The position numbers and the translations under genes are program-made. The notes under the pieces are model-generated. The model ran no database searches. It saw nothing but the letters and a program-made list of their open reading frames with translations, and was not told the origin of the DNA. A stretch of DNA of 64,000 nt, from positions 62,001-126,000 of the forward strand of contig JABLTJ010000003.1 in the NCBI GenBank assembly GCA_013166775.1. Direction: 5' to 3'. The DNA comes from Promethearchaeati archaeon (lineage in GTDB: Archaea; Asgardarchaeota; Heimdallarchaeia; Heimdallarchaeales; Heimdallarchaeaceae). Below are positions 26,174 through 35,636 of this stretch, piece after piece. Each line of letters starts with the position of its first letter. Within the stretch, counting starts at the first letter, position 1.

Positions 26174-28305
26174 CACATTCGTTTTCTTCTTAAGATGTAA
26201 GCTAAAGCAAAAAGACTGAAAAGAGTAAAACTCCAAAGAAACGAACTGTTTTCTGCATAATAATGACCAGAGGGTTCATTTAGATCTTCATAGTTATACG
26301 ATATTTCTATCTCTCCGTAGTGATATATAGGATAGATTAAGACATAGCACTTTTCATCTGGTAGTACTACTTCTGAATAACCGCTAATTAACAACTCCCA
26401 ATTAGATGCATTAAAAACATAGATTTTTGTTTCAACTAATACAGAATCTGCTAGTATACTTCTACTTCTTTCCTCACCACTTTTGTTATCAATCTCTAAT
26501 AGAACAACATCATCGTATTCAAGGATACACATTTTTTCTTCAGCAAAATTGATGCTCTCTAATATTTGACTACTCACCGATACTCCAGTGTATTCTGCAG
26601 CTAGTAGCTGAATTTTGAAAACATGTCCAGCTGGAACGGTTATAGCAATTGAATAACAGTTACTTTCACTTTCTACTATTGCTGATAAATTCAAATCAAG
26701 CACTACCAAATCGAAAGCATAATCTAAGTTTTCTGATAATACAATTAAGAATGAATCATCAGTTTGATGACCCTTGATAATCATCATTATGTTTTGTTCA
26801 GGTATTAGTGTAACTTCTTGTCTTTTTCCAGATTCTAAGGTAGAAAACTCTTCCTCATCAGTGATTTTGATACTTTGAACTGTTGTAGTTATCTCGTTAC
26901 CCAACCAATCTTTGGTATAAATTTGATAGAATATTTCGCTAGTAAACAAGTCGTATGGTATAGAAAGCAAATATAGATCCTTTTCTACCTCTGTTCCATT
27001 TGAGATCAACCAAAATCCGTTCTTTTCCATTTTATAGTAAATCTCAACATAAGGTACTCCAGTAACATCTTTAACCTTACAATTAACATTCAGGAATCTT
27101 TCATCTGTAAATATGTCCACACTAGTATAAACCCAGAAATCTATTTCTGGAGGAAGATCATCTATTAGTACAGTAAACGTTTCAGTCCGATATTCTCTTA
27201 CATCAGCATCATTTAGATGACTCAAAACAACCTTAATCTTCAGATCCAATTCTACTGCATATTGTTCTACAAGCTCACCTATAATAAATGGTAAATCACT
27301 TGTTTGAAGTTCACCATCACCGAGTCTGATGTATGTTCCTCCAGTCAACATCGCTGCAGAATGTAATTGTTCAATAGTCTTATCATTAGAACTTGTAGCA
27401 ACTATTGAGCAGATTATATATCCTTCTTCAGAGAAATTTGCATACAACTCATACAATAAAGGTCCATCGTAATCAGCTTCCAGTGAATTGGGTGGTACTT
27501 CTAATGGACCGTCACCTATAATCTCTCCTGTATCACATGGTTCATCAGTGATCAAGGTCAGAAGCTTGACTGAATTATCTCTCCACGATAAGTAATTTTG
27601 TGCAACCCACAAAGCGTCTCCCCAAGGCTCATATCCTCCAGCTGCTGTAGTTGCTGAGAGTACATTTACTATGTGTTGAAAATCATTAGTTAAGTCATGT
27701 ACCAATGCTGGATTGTTATAGGGATCTTGCATTGGAATATCATAATCCCCTCCAAAGAATACCAATCCAATTCGTATGTCTGGAACTGTGTCCTCAAGTT
27801 CTTCGATAACTTCAATTAAATCAGCTTTTAGAACATCAATTTCGTCCTGCATGGAACCAGAAATATCTAAGACAATAGCAACATCAATTGGATCTCCAAC
27901 AACTGCTTGACTTGGAACAATATCTATAGTATACTCATCTGTTATCCATGATTCTTCAGGATCAAAGATATCTTTACTCGAAGTAAAATTATCGGCAAGT
28001 AAACCAAAATCATTGGTTTCAGGAAACATTTCTAATAATCTTAACTGTTGCTCTGAATAATTGGTTAAGTTAAAACGCACAGAAAATGAACCACCTGGTA
28101 AAATGCTGGGTATTTTATCCTCTCGATGCGAGTCGATGCTAGGAATCATTTCAATTGTTACATTATCCAATGGATTATTCACTAGGCTAGGAACAATAAC
28201 CGTTGTTGAATGACTGTTCTGTTCCCCAAAAACAGTTGCACTTGATGTAAAAAATATTCCAAGCACAAAAACTGCAATCAGTATTTCTTTTCTTTTCAGA
28301 TTCAT
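26173..28305 (-). CDS. Secreted von Willebrand factor A-domain protein
   Basis: 710 residues: signal peptide (KEILIAVFVLGIFFTSSATVFG), a beta-rich N-terminal domain, and a vWA domain from about 142 with a perfect MIDAS motif DISGS at 147-151 and a later LITDEPCD. Downstream are Ig-like/beta-sandwich regions and a C-terminal helix (LWSFTLFSLFALAYIL) with the basic tail RRKRM. A metal-dependent adhesion or scaffold protein at the cell surface. Its stop overlaps the start of the TM-RING-like gene, so the two are made together and may interact through their ectodomains (inference). Confidence 0.85.
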   Translation of the reverse strand: MNLKRKEILIAVFVLGIFFTSSATVFGEQNSHSTTVIVPSLVNNPLDNVTIEMIPSIDSHREDKIPSILPGGSFSVRFNLTNYSEQQLRLLEMFPETNDFGLLADNFTSSKDIFDPEESWITDEYTIDIVPSQAVVGDPIDVAIVLDISGSMQDEIDVLKADLIEVIEELEDTVPDIRIGLVFFGGDYDIPMQDPYNNPALVHDLTNDFQHIVNVLSATTAAGGYEPWGDALWVAQNYLSWRDNSVKLLTLITDEPCDTGEIIGDGPLEVPPNSLEADYDGPLLYELYANFSEEGYIICSIVATSSNDKTIEQLHSAAMLTGGTYIRLGDGELQTSDLPFIIGELVEQYAVELDLKIKVVLSHLNDADVREYRTETFTVLIDDLPPEIDFWVYTSVDIFTDERFLNVNCKVKDVTGVPYVEIYYKMEKNGFWLISNGTEVEKDLYLLSIPYDLFTSEIFYQIYTKDWLGNEITTTVQSIKITDEEEFSTLESGKRQEVTLIPEQNIMMIIKGHQTDDSFLIVLSENLDYAFDLVVLDLNLSAIVESESNCYSIAITVPAGHVFKIQLLAAEYTGVSVSSQILESINFAEEKMCILEYDDVVLLEIDNKSGEERSRSILADSVLVETKIYVFNASNWELLISGYSEVVLPDEKCYVLIYPIYHYGEIEISYNYEDLNEPSGHYYAENSSFLWSFTLFSLFALAYILRRKRM

Positions 28306-28870
28306 GTTTATCTATGTAATATCAATATATCGAGATATTAAAATGTTTTGTTGGAGGAATTTGTGGCCTGTTTAAGATTAATTTATCATAATTGTGATAT
28401 AGTGAGCGTTCTAATTCGAAAATACTTTCGATTTATTAATAAAGATTAATCAGTTCAAAGTTATTAAAGTGACTCGAAAAGTTTAATTTTACAAAGAACA
28501 TTGTAATTATGAAGGTTACAATCTTGAATGAAATGATACCTGAGATATCTGCAAAAGAATTTCTTTACTTTATCTGTGAATCTTCTCGACTTTACTGATA
28601 GTGTTAACAAAAGCAATTGGCAATCGTTTCTATGTTATATTAATTACAGAAAAATTAAGAAACAAATACAGTCATATATGTACAAAGTAGATGGATAATT
28701 GAAACATTTAACCTACGAATCCCTTTGAATGGTTCTAGTTTTTCCTTTAATTTGCTTCTAGTATATTATCTATTCATATAAGCTCAAACGATTTTTAACT
28801 TAGTTCAACAAATTATGTTTTTGGGAGAAAATAAGTTCTCTCTCAAACAAAACTTAATGGAAGTGATAAA
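28306..28870. other. Intergenic region, 565 bases
   Basis: AT-rich and without a convincing gene. It holds the operator-like ATATC-GA-GATAT near the vWA start, a 29-codon ORF at 28509-28598 (MKVTILNEMIPEISAKEF) that could be a decayed 5' end, and the promoter region of the subtilase gene. No tRNA or strong hairpin seen. Confidence 0.5.
28327..28338. promoter_or_regulatory. Operator-like inverted repeat before the vWA-RING operon
   Basis: ATATC-GA-GATAT, perfect 5-bp arms, 22 bases upstream of the vWA start codon (28305, minus strand). A related palindrome ATATCGATAT precedes the wHTH gene at 33142. In an AT-rich genome such short repeats may be chance. Confidence 0.3.
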
Positions 28871-30168
28871 ATGAAAAAAGTAAGTTCAATTCTTATTTGT
28901 TTTCTAATTCTATTCAACTTAAACATACTACTATGAACTGTGAAGATTTCAATATCACTAAAAGAAATGCTCTCTTCTGTACTGGGACATATGAAATCGG
29001 AGGAGATGGAGAACCCGATAATGCAATTGATTGGATAAACATAAACGAAGCGTTTACTAGCTATTCATGGTTAAAAAATAACCATGGAAATTATAAACTA
29101 GCAATCTTGGATACTGGATTAGATGAAGGAACATTTGTTTATTTCAGAAATAAGTACTCATCATCTTTGCTAAATCTTCGTCTTTTTAATGCTAATGGTC
29201 AAGAAGTTCAACCATATGATGCTATAGATTATGTTTCGGAATTTCATCATGGTACCTTTGTTACAAGTATAATAATACAATTACTAGAAAGAGATTCTCA
29301 CAATGTTAATGCACAAATTGATGTATATGTGATTGCTGATTCCGATGGTGATTTTGATGAAGATATTATGTATGATCAACTTAATAGAATTAAGACTTGG
29401 AATACTCAGAATCCAAATAATAGATATAAAGTTATTACCACTGCTTATAGAGATTCAAAGACTAGTGAACCAAGCTATACTTCACTAATTAACCAGCTTG
29501 TTAGTAACCAGAACTGTATATTCATAGCAGCATCAGGGAATTATGTTTATGGTGATCTTGAACATGGTACAGATCCAGACGACGAAAACTGGGGAAGCTA
29601 TCCTTCGAAACTACCTAAGGTGATAGGAGCAGGAGGAATATATGGCTATAACGTTCCAACAGAATACAGTAGCAAAAAAATAAATCGAATGACTGTACAG
29701 TCAGCATTTAGAAAACCTGAATTTAAGACAGGAGGTTACTGGCTTGGAAGTTGTTACAAACACAATGCACCTCTTTCAACTGCTGGAGTAGAATTAGCTG
29801 CTCCCGGATTTAAGATTGAAGGTTTCATGGATAAAGATGGTTTGGAAGGGGTAGAGAACTATATAGCTACCGGAACAAGTCTTTCAGCCCCTCAGGTAGC
29901 AGTAGCAGCTTATCTTGCAGCAAGAGCTAAATATTACTTGGATTCGTCTGATCCTTTGACTTATGATGACTTTTATGCAGCTATAGTTCAATCATCAGAA
30001 AATGATCCAAGTGGTAGATATAAGTCAACATACGACAAAATAAGGCATGAAAAAGTTGGAATACCAACAGCTAACCTTGGTACATATACAACTTATTTCT
30101 CATACAGAGTCGGGTATGGTTCTTTAGATGTACATGACATGATAGAATTTATAACTGATCTATCCTAA
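28871..30168 (+). CDS. Secreted subtilisin-like (S8) protease, frameshifted after its signal peptide
   Basis: The long frame (28897-30168) encodes an S8 protease with the full catalytic set: Asp in LAILDTGLD, His in EFHHGTFV, the oxyanion Asn in AASGN and Ser in GTSLSAP. It lacks a signal peptide, but a perfect one (MKKVSSILICFLILFNLNIL) starts at the ATG 28871 in another frame and hits TGA at 28934. One added base near 28930 would join them. So it is a secreted protease with a point frameshift (real, or a sequencing error). Followed closely by the surface-protein gene at 30178. Confidence 0.8.
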
Positions 30169-30177
30169 GGTGAATAG

Positions 30178-31601
30178 ATGAAAAAAAAACAGAAGATTCT
30201 ATTATCTTGTGGGATTATTATACTAATAAACGTAATTTTAATCCCCTCTGTTTTTTTTTTATTCAACGATCTCCAAAGATAAAGGAGTTTTTATATCCTA
30301 ACCCTCTTTTCAATAATGGAACATTTTCAGACATGGTTATTGAAAACGATGATAAGATTCATTTCGGAATCAGAAGTTACAAACCTAATAATTCTGGTCC
30401 AACATATGCCCTTCTAGATTTTAGAAAGAATGCAGAGAATATTTTTTATTATGAAGCAATTAAACCCACAACTGGTTTTATTGATCAGTATCAAATTAGA
30501 ATCATATTGGATTCAGATAACAAACCCATGATTTACTATTACTATCTAAATTCTTGGGGATTCTTTCGTTCAAGAATATATATACTAGATGATGAGGAAT
30601 GGAAGTTTCCTTCTTTCTTCAACCCAACGCTAAGGTTAATTACTAACGGCCCTCTATTAAATTGGTTTAATTTTCAACCAGGAATTACATTTTATTCAAG
30701 CATTTATCAAGAACCGAGAATCAGCTATTATAATACTACACCTATTTTATATATGCAAAATTCTAGTACGGTTCATTTCTTAAATTCCTCTTTTATTGAA
30801 ATTCAGAATGCGGAAAGTTACGCACCTGGCGATTTTCAGATAATAGACACTTCTTTAGCGATTTTATGGACCAAGTATGAAAATTCCTCCTACTCCCACC
30901 CTTATTTAACAATAAAATGGGCACGAGAGGGATGGAAAATTTACAAATTGGGAAATGAGTTGGAGAACCATTTCTTAGCAAGAGCAATCATACCTTATGA
31001 TAACGTTTTCAATGTTTTCTATTATGATAATGGTGAATACAGTAATGATGCAAGATTATTTTTAGAGAAATTTTATAATTCAAGCTACTCTACAAAAGAA
31101 GAAATTACTTCCTTCAATGGTGAAATTTTCTTTTATGATGAATCAATTACAATGGTCTCTCCAGATTGCTTTGCGTTTTTATATTCAAAAAGCTCTTATG
31201 AACCTGACAGTCAATTTGATTTATACCTAGGAATTTACAATAGTTCATATTATCGTGAGATACAACTAACAGATACTCCAAATTATTCCGAATACTGGGC
31301 AAACTGCGAAACAGGGAATCAATATCTTCATTTTACATGGGGACATTTTGGTTATGAAGGTACAAATACAGTTGAATGGCATACTACGAGCATTTTTTAT
31401 AATAGGATCTTAATTTCAGATCTCAACAATCTTGAAAAGATAGAAGACATTGATTTCATAACATTATCACCACAGTTTGGAAAGAATAGCTCTTTCTCTT
31501 TGGTTCTTAATTACCTCTCAAGTTCATTGAATCATAAACAAGAATTTATTATCTTTCTTTCAACTATTCTCTGGAATTTTAAGAAAAATAAGAGGATATA
31601 G
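30178..31601 (+). CDS. Secreted surface protein, frameshifted at a T10 run after its signal peptide
   Basis: ATG at 30178 opens a signal peptide (MKKKQKILLSCGIIILINVI) in a frame that stops after about 34 codons. The long frame 30207-31601 overlaps it. They meet at ten Ts (30251-30260); eleven would restore one protein of about 475 residues. The ectodomain is Tyr/Asn-rich with repeated strand motifs (LDSDNKPMIYYY, ...) suggesting a beta-propeller, and ends with a hydrophobic helix plus KKNKR anchor. It follows the S8 protease by 9 bases, likely the same operon. No family recognised. Confidence 0.65.
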
Positions 31602-31611
31602 GAGATTCTTT

Positions 31612-32121
31612 ATGAAATCTTTTGATGATATTATAAATTCCTTTGTAAAATTGCTTATGGAATTAGAAAATTATTCAAGTGTAGTTTCTGTTACATTAGG
31701 AGGTTCACAAGTGTCTGGTGTGGTTGATTCATTCAGTGATGTAGATTTGATGCTTATTTGCTTTGAGAATTCAAGCAAGAAATTATATGATGAACTTAAA
31801 AGATCAATAAGAAATGAATCTTATTTTAGATTTCTTGATGTGAAGATTATAGAGACATCTCATATACATCAGATTAATAATAGCATATCGTCTCCATTTT
31901 TCTATCATTTCATGAAAAATTCAATCGTCTTGATAGGAAAAAATCTAAAAGATGATTTCAAACTGAAAGAGATATGGTGTTATCATGCAATTAATAGCTA
32001 TCAAGACAAACTAAGAGCGGTAGAGGAATTGATAGAAAATTATCAGAACTATTCTGAATCAAAGATACTATTATATGAAATTGCAAAGCGTTTCATAATT
32101 ATAGCTGAACTACTCTTCTGA
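31612..32121 (+). CDS. Nucleotidyltransferase-fold protein, probably truncated
   Basis: 169 residues. N-terminal polymerase-beta-type NTase motif VTLGGSQVSGVVDSFSDVDLMLI (GGS-x9-[S]DxD) with the metal aspartates in DVDL, then helices. Longer relatives (DUF4037-like kanamycin-nucleotidyltransferase types) carry a C-terminal helical domain of another 80-100 residues; here the frame stops in the helix IAKRFIIIAELLF and a fragment of another gene begins at once, so the 3' end is likely lost. Confidence 0.6.
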   Translation: MKSFDDIINSFVKLLMELENYSSVVSVTLGGSQVSGVVDSFSDVDLMLICFENSSKKLYDELKRSIRNESYFRFLDVKIIETSHIHQINNSISSPFFYHFMKNSIVLIGKNLKDDFKLKEIWCYHAINSYQDKLRAVEELIENYQNYSESKILLYEIAKRFIIIAELLF

Positions 32122-32126
32122 TAGAT

Positions 32127-32372
32127 TTGGAAACATCTAAAGATTTGCTAACTTATTATATTGATTATAATATTACTTGGGGATTTGGGAAAATAAATGA
32201 GGGTAATTATTCCAAGTTTGGCTTATCAGTTGTTCCAACCTTCTACTTTTTCAATCAAACTGGATATGAAATTAATCTAAATAAGGGAGAAATGAATTTA
32301 TCACAATTAATTGATTTTATTGATCTTGAAATAAATATAACAAAAACATATGATCTAAAGATAATAGTCTGA
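32127..32372 (+). pseudogene. C-terminal fragment of a thioredoxin-fold protein
   Basis: About 81 codons reading GFGKINEGNYSKFGLSVVPT FYFF-type thioredoxin C-half: the cis-proline motif VVPT, the following strand, a Gly turn and a final helix (LSQLIDFIDLEI). The N-terminal half with CxxC is absent and the only start is a TTG. It abuts the truncated NTase, so the pair looks like a deletion scar. Confidence 0.5.
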
Positions 32373-32377
32373 TAGGT

Positions 32378-32938
32378 TTACCAATCAATATCAAATGTGA
32401 ATTCCATAATTGATGGTTCCAGAATTTTTCCATCTAGATAATTAATTAGTGTCATTTTGCTTGCAAGATATTCTTGAATATCACTCTTCAATATTTCCAA
32501 AGCAATACTGTCTAGTTCTTTCATTGTGTTTAATGTAACATAGAAAGTAGACATATTACTATCGTATTCAACATCAAATCTCTTGAAAGTGTGTTTAAAG
32601 AATTTAGAATTAAACATTTCTTCTATTTCTTGATACCGTCCTTTCAAAAACCATTCAGGCACAATCTCTTTCAGTTCATCAATTGAGCCATCAGATTCTC
32701 CTTGCTTTTGTTTGTGAAAAATACTTAACCATTTGAATATAATCTCATTTGTTTTATTTTCTAGAAAATCTTCCAGTCCATTTTTTTTTGCGCAGTTGCT
32801 TTTAACTTGATCAAAATATTCAGCAAACAACTCATCGGAATACTTGATTCTTTTAGCTTTGAACCAATCCCCTACTATTTGAAGAATCTCACCAACAGAT
32901 AGATTAAATGAAAATATATCTTCTTCACTTTCACTCAT
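32378..32938 (-). CDS. Unknown cytoplasmic protein, 186 aa
   Basis: Acidic, mostly helical with a final strand-rich part (MSTFYVTLNT...MEFTFDIDW). The ATG at 32938 follows AAGGGATTACC, a fair ribosome-binding site; an upstream in-frame ATG at 33010 is less likely. I do not recognise the family. It is divergent from the wHTH-ATPase operon at 33142, with which it may share control. Confidence 0.6.
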   Translation of the reverse strand: MSESEEDIFSFNLSVGEILQIVGDWFKAKRIKYSDELFAEYFDQVKSNCAKKNGLEDFLENKTNEIIFKWLSIFHKQKQGESDGSIDELKEIVPEWFLKGRYQEIEEMFNSKFFKHTFKRFDVEYDSNMSTFYVTLNTMKELDSIALEILKSDIQEYLASKMTLINYLDGKILEPSIMEFTFDIDW

Positions 32939-33090
32939 GGTAATCCCTTTCGCTAATGTAGAATCATTATACAGTTGTTTTTCTCGTTTATAATCATTTC
33001 CAAGAATCAAAAATCCTCACACTTATTATTATTAAATTACTATTACCTTACTTTACTGCCCTTAATTGATATTTGCTTATACATCTCAAA

Positions 33091-33110
33091 ATATCGATAT
33101 ATTCCGATAT
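33091..33110. promoter_or_regulatory. Palindromic operator candidate before the wHTH gene
   Basis: ATATCGATAT (perfect 10-bp palindrome) followed by ATTCCGATAT, giving ATATCG-N8-CGATAT as a second inverted repeat. About 32-50 bases before the ATG at 33142, a fitting place for autoregulation by the wHTH protein. Confidence 0.35.
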
Positions 33111-33141
33111 CCTTATATGCGTTGATGAGAAGACTCAAGCA

Positions 33142-33486
33142 ATGAGTGAAAAATATTTCAAGAAGATGATTGAATTATTGGAAGCTATGAATTCGAGATT
33201 GGAAAGAATCGAAATGAAGCTTTCTGTAGATTCTACACCTGTTTCTTCCTTAGATTTTTTGTCAAAAATACCTAGATCTCACATTGAAACATTTTCTGCT
33301 GTGCAGGAGCTTGGTGAAGCAACTTGTACAGAAGTAGCAGAAATTACAGGGAGGTCTCATAATTTAGAATCACGCTATTTAGTTCGCTTAAAAGAATTAG
33401 GGATGCTAAAAAACAAGAGAGTACCGGTTTCTGATTCTTCTAAAAGAGGGACAGAAGTTAAATACTTCATAGAGGAGGGTAACTGA
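33142..33486 (+). CDS. Winged-helix transcriptional regulator
   Basis: About 114 residues from the ATG at 33142. N-terminal coiled coil (LLEAMNSRLERIEMKL) for dimerisation, then a MarR/ArsR-like winged helix: AVQELGEATCTEVAEITGR with recognition helix HNLESRYLVRLKELGMLKN and a wing. The frame opens at 33073 but that part covers the promoter palindromes. First gene of a tight operon with the MinD-like ATPase (1-base gap). Confidence 0.75.
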   Translation: MSEKYFKKMIELLEAMNSRLERIEMKLSVDSTPVSSLDFLSKIPRSHIETFSAVQELGEATCTEVAEITGRSHNLESRYLVRLKELGMLKNKRVPVSDSSKRGTEVKYFIEEGN

Positions 33487-33487
33487 G

Positions 33488-34255
33488 ATGAAAACAATCT
33501 GTGTTCACAGTTATAAGGGAGGTACAGGGAAGACAACTTTTCTCTTAAATATAGCGGGTACTCTAGCAAAGAACAAGAAAAAGACTCTCGCTGTTGATTA
33601 TGATTTACGAGCTCCTTCCTTTCAATCATACTTTAAATTTGAAAGACAAGCTTATTTGACAGATTATCTCCTAGAAGAAATAAGTTTGAATAGAGTAATC
33701 TTTCCTTGTGAAGCTTCTGCAGATGTAAGATTGGATTTAATATTTTCCTCAATGGATTTTCTGAACCAGCATTCAAAACAAAGGGATAAGCTATCAAGAG
33801 ATGATGCAAAATTCCTAGCTAAACTATATGCTCTTCAAAAATCGATATATGGAAACTATGATTATCTTCTGATTGATACAATCCCTGGTTTCTTCTATAG
33901 GTCAATAGATACTATGATGGTATCTGATGTGATAATTGTAGTTGCAACCCCCAGTACTTCAAACGTTTTAGGAATACAGGAACTCTGCAATAACATCTAT
34001 TCCATGCTCAAAGAAGAGAGAAAGATGATCCTAATGATAAATAAAATAGAAGAGGAAGGAATAGAAGCTGATAAAGAGATTTTTGAGAAGAATCTTGCTT
34101 CTTTAAAGAAAATAGGTAAGGAGTATTTTGATGAAATGATTGAGATTCCTTATTTCAAGATTTTGAGTGAAAGAATACATGCATTTGAGAAAGAACCTCA
34201 CACAGAATTCTTAAATTCAATAGATGGAATTATCAAATTGTTAGTCTCTGATTAA
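33488..34255 (+). CDS. MinD/ParA-type deviant Walker ATPase
   Basis: 255 residues. Deviant Walker A KGGTGKTT at 10-17 with the signature lysine, the AVDYDLRAPS switch-I-like motif (DxD-x-R-x-P), Walker B YLLIDTIPG and the NKIE base-specificity motif. Typical of SIMIBI ATPases that dimerise on ATP and position cargo or act at membranes. No ParB/centromere-like partner; instead it sits between a wHTH regulator and a two-anchor membrane protein, which may be its effector (inference). Confidence 0.85.
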   Translation: MKTICVHSYKGGTGKTTFLLNIAGTLAKNKKKTLAVDYDLRAPSFQSYFKFERQAYLTDYLLEEISLNRVIFPCEASADVRLDLIFSSMDFLNQHSKQRDKLSRDDAKFLAKLYALQKSIYGNYDYLLIDTIPGFFYRSIDTMMVSDVIIVVATPSTSNVLGIQELCNNIYSMLKEERKMILMINKIEEEGIEADKEIFEKNLASLKKIGKEYFDEMIEIPYFKILSERIHAFEKEPHTEFLNSIDGIIKLLVSD

Positions 34256-34256
34256 A

Positions 34257-35636
34257 ATGAAACCTAGAAATAATAAAACACCAGATAAAGAGATTGAAAA
34301 AGCTAAAGATTATTTGTTAGATTCAAAGAAAAATATAGAGAGATTAAAAAGTGGTAAAAAACCAAGGAGAAAACTTAGATTCATTATTGACGAGAACAGA
34401 TTTATAGTTTTTCTAATCACTGCATTGATAGTTTTTTCTGCTTTTATTCCACTATTTATTCCTAAACCTCCTCCTATAATTGCAGATCCTATGCAAGATA
34501 CTGTTAATGATACAATATATCTAATTAACTCGAACTTTACAAATGATAATAGTTTTCCTTTTAACAGTCATACTGAAACCACTCCAAGTTCTGAATTAAT
34601 TTTACTTTTTTCTCTTGCTAACTCATTTTTGAAACAAACCAATTTTGTTCCAATATCAAATGATCTTTTCGTAAGAATCCAAAACATAGAATATATCTTA
34701 GAAAATGATAGTTTTGTTGAATATTCAAATTCATCTGAAATTTTAACTATCGACAAACAGTTTCTAGGTATCTACACATTACTTCAAGCTAACCATGCAA
34801 CAAAAGGTACAGAATATTCGATGGAATTACAGGATGTATATTCAGTTTTAACTTACACATTGAACGAGTATTATTCAGAAGACTTAGAAATGATGGTCAA
34901 ACCTAGGAGCAATAAGAGTTATCTTATAGATCAAGCAGTGTCAATGTTTACTATCGCTACATTTTCGCTAGTTACAGAAGTTGATTTCATTAGCGGCTTT
35001 TCTTTGTTAAGTATTCTCCAAAATTTAATCTATTCTATCACAGAAAATTTCTATAACACATCTACCAATAGGTTTTATCATGAATTTGATTTAACGACAA
35101 ATACTTCTACTACTAGTGCAAATGTTGAATCTTTAATATTTCTTGATTTAGGCTTATCTAAGAGTGAGAGAAGATTTCCTTATGATATTGAATTCACATA
35201 CTTCACTCCCTATAGTTTACATCAAGATATAGTAAATGAAAGGGTGGATGATGATTGGATAGTTCATAATTATTTAAGTTTTGATAGCAATATTTCACTA
35301 AAGAATCAAGCGCTATTCACACTATGCTCGTACTTGTTGAGATTAAACAATGTAGGTGATGAGTTACTCAATGCTACTCTTGAACAGTTTATTTTTGATG
35401 AGGGTTTCATAGAAAACTTCTCCTTGCAAGAAGTCACTTGTGAATCTTGCTTATATGGTTTAATAGCGATAGCTAGCGAAAAATGGACAGCCATGCAAAA
35501 TGATAGAGAAGGAAGCTATATAAAAACAGAAGATTCATTGTATCCTCTTATAATTATTCCACTTCTCATAGTCACTGTGCTATTTAGAAAGAGACGGAAG
35601 AAGAGATTTAAGAGTGGTGGCCGAGGTGGGATTTGA
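34257..35636 (+). CDS. Two-anchor membrane protein with helical ectodomain, unknown
   Basis: 459 residues: a basic cytosolic N-terminus of about 45 residues, membrane helix (FIVFLITALIVFSAFIPLFI), a large extracellular helical domain rich in sequons, a second helix near the C-terminus (LYPLIIIPLLIVTVLF) and a basic tail (RKRRKKRFK). Repeating helical pairs hint at an alpha/alpha toroid, unproven. It starts 1 base after the ATPase stop, so operon partner. The last seven codons (SGGRGGI) and the stop lie inside the oppositely oriented tRNA-Pro gene. Confidence 0.65.
   Translation: MKPRNNKTPDKEIEKAKDYLLDSKKNIERLKSGKKPRRKLRFIIDENRFIVFLITALIVFSAFIPLFIPKPPPIIADPMQDTVNDTIYLINSNFTNDNSFPFNSHTETTPSSELILLFSLANSFLKQTNFVPISNDLFVRIQNIEYILENDSFVEYSNSSEILTIDKQFLGIYTLLQANHATKGTEYSMELQDVYSVLTYTLNEYYSEDLEMMVKPRSNKSYLIDQAVSMFTIATFSLVTEVDFISGFSLLSILQNLIYSITENFYNTSTNRFYHEFDLTTNTSTTSANVESLIFLDLGLSKSERRFPYDIEFTYFTPYSLHQDIVNERVDDDWIVHNYLSFDSNISLKNQALFTLCSYLLRLNNVGDELLNATLEQFIFDEGFIENFSLQEVTCESCLYGLIAIASEKWTAMQNDREGSYIKTEDSLYPLIIIPLLIVTVLFRKRRKKRFKSGGRGGI

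Noticed and set aside
28509-28598. Small gene of 29 codons in the 28.3-28.9 kb gap
   Set aside because: Short, no ribosome-binding site and no recognisable domain; reported only as part of the intergenic entry.
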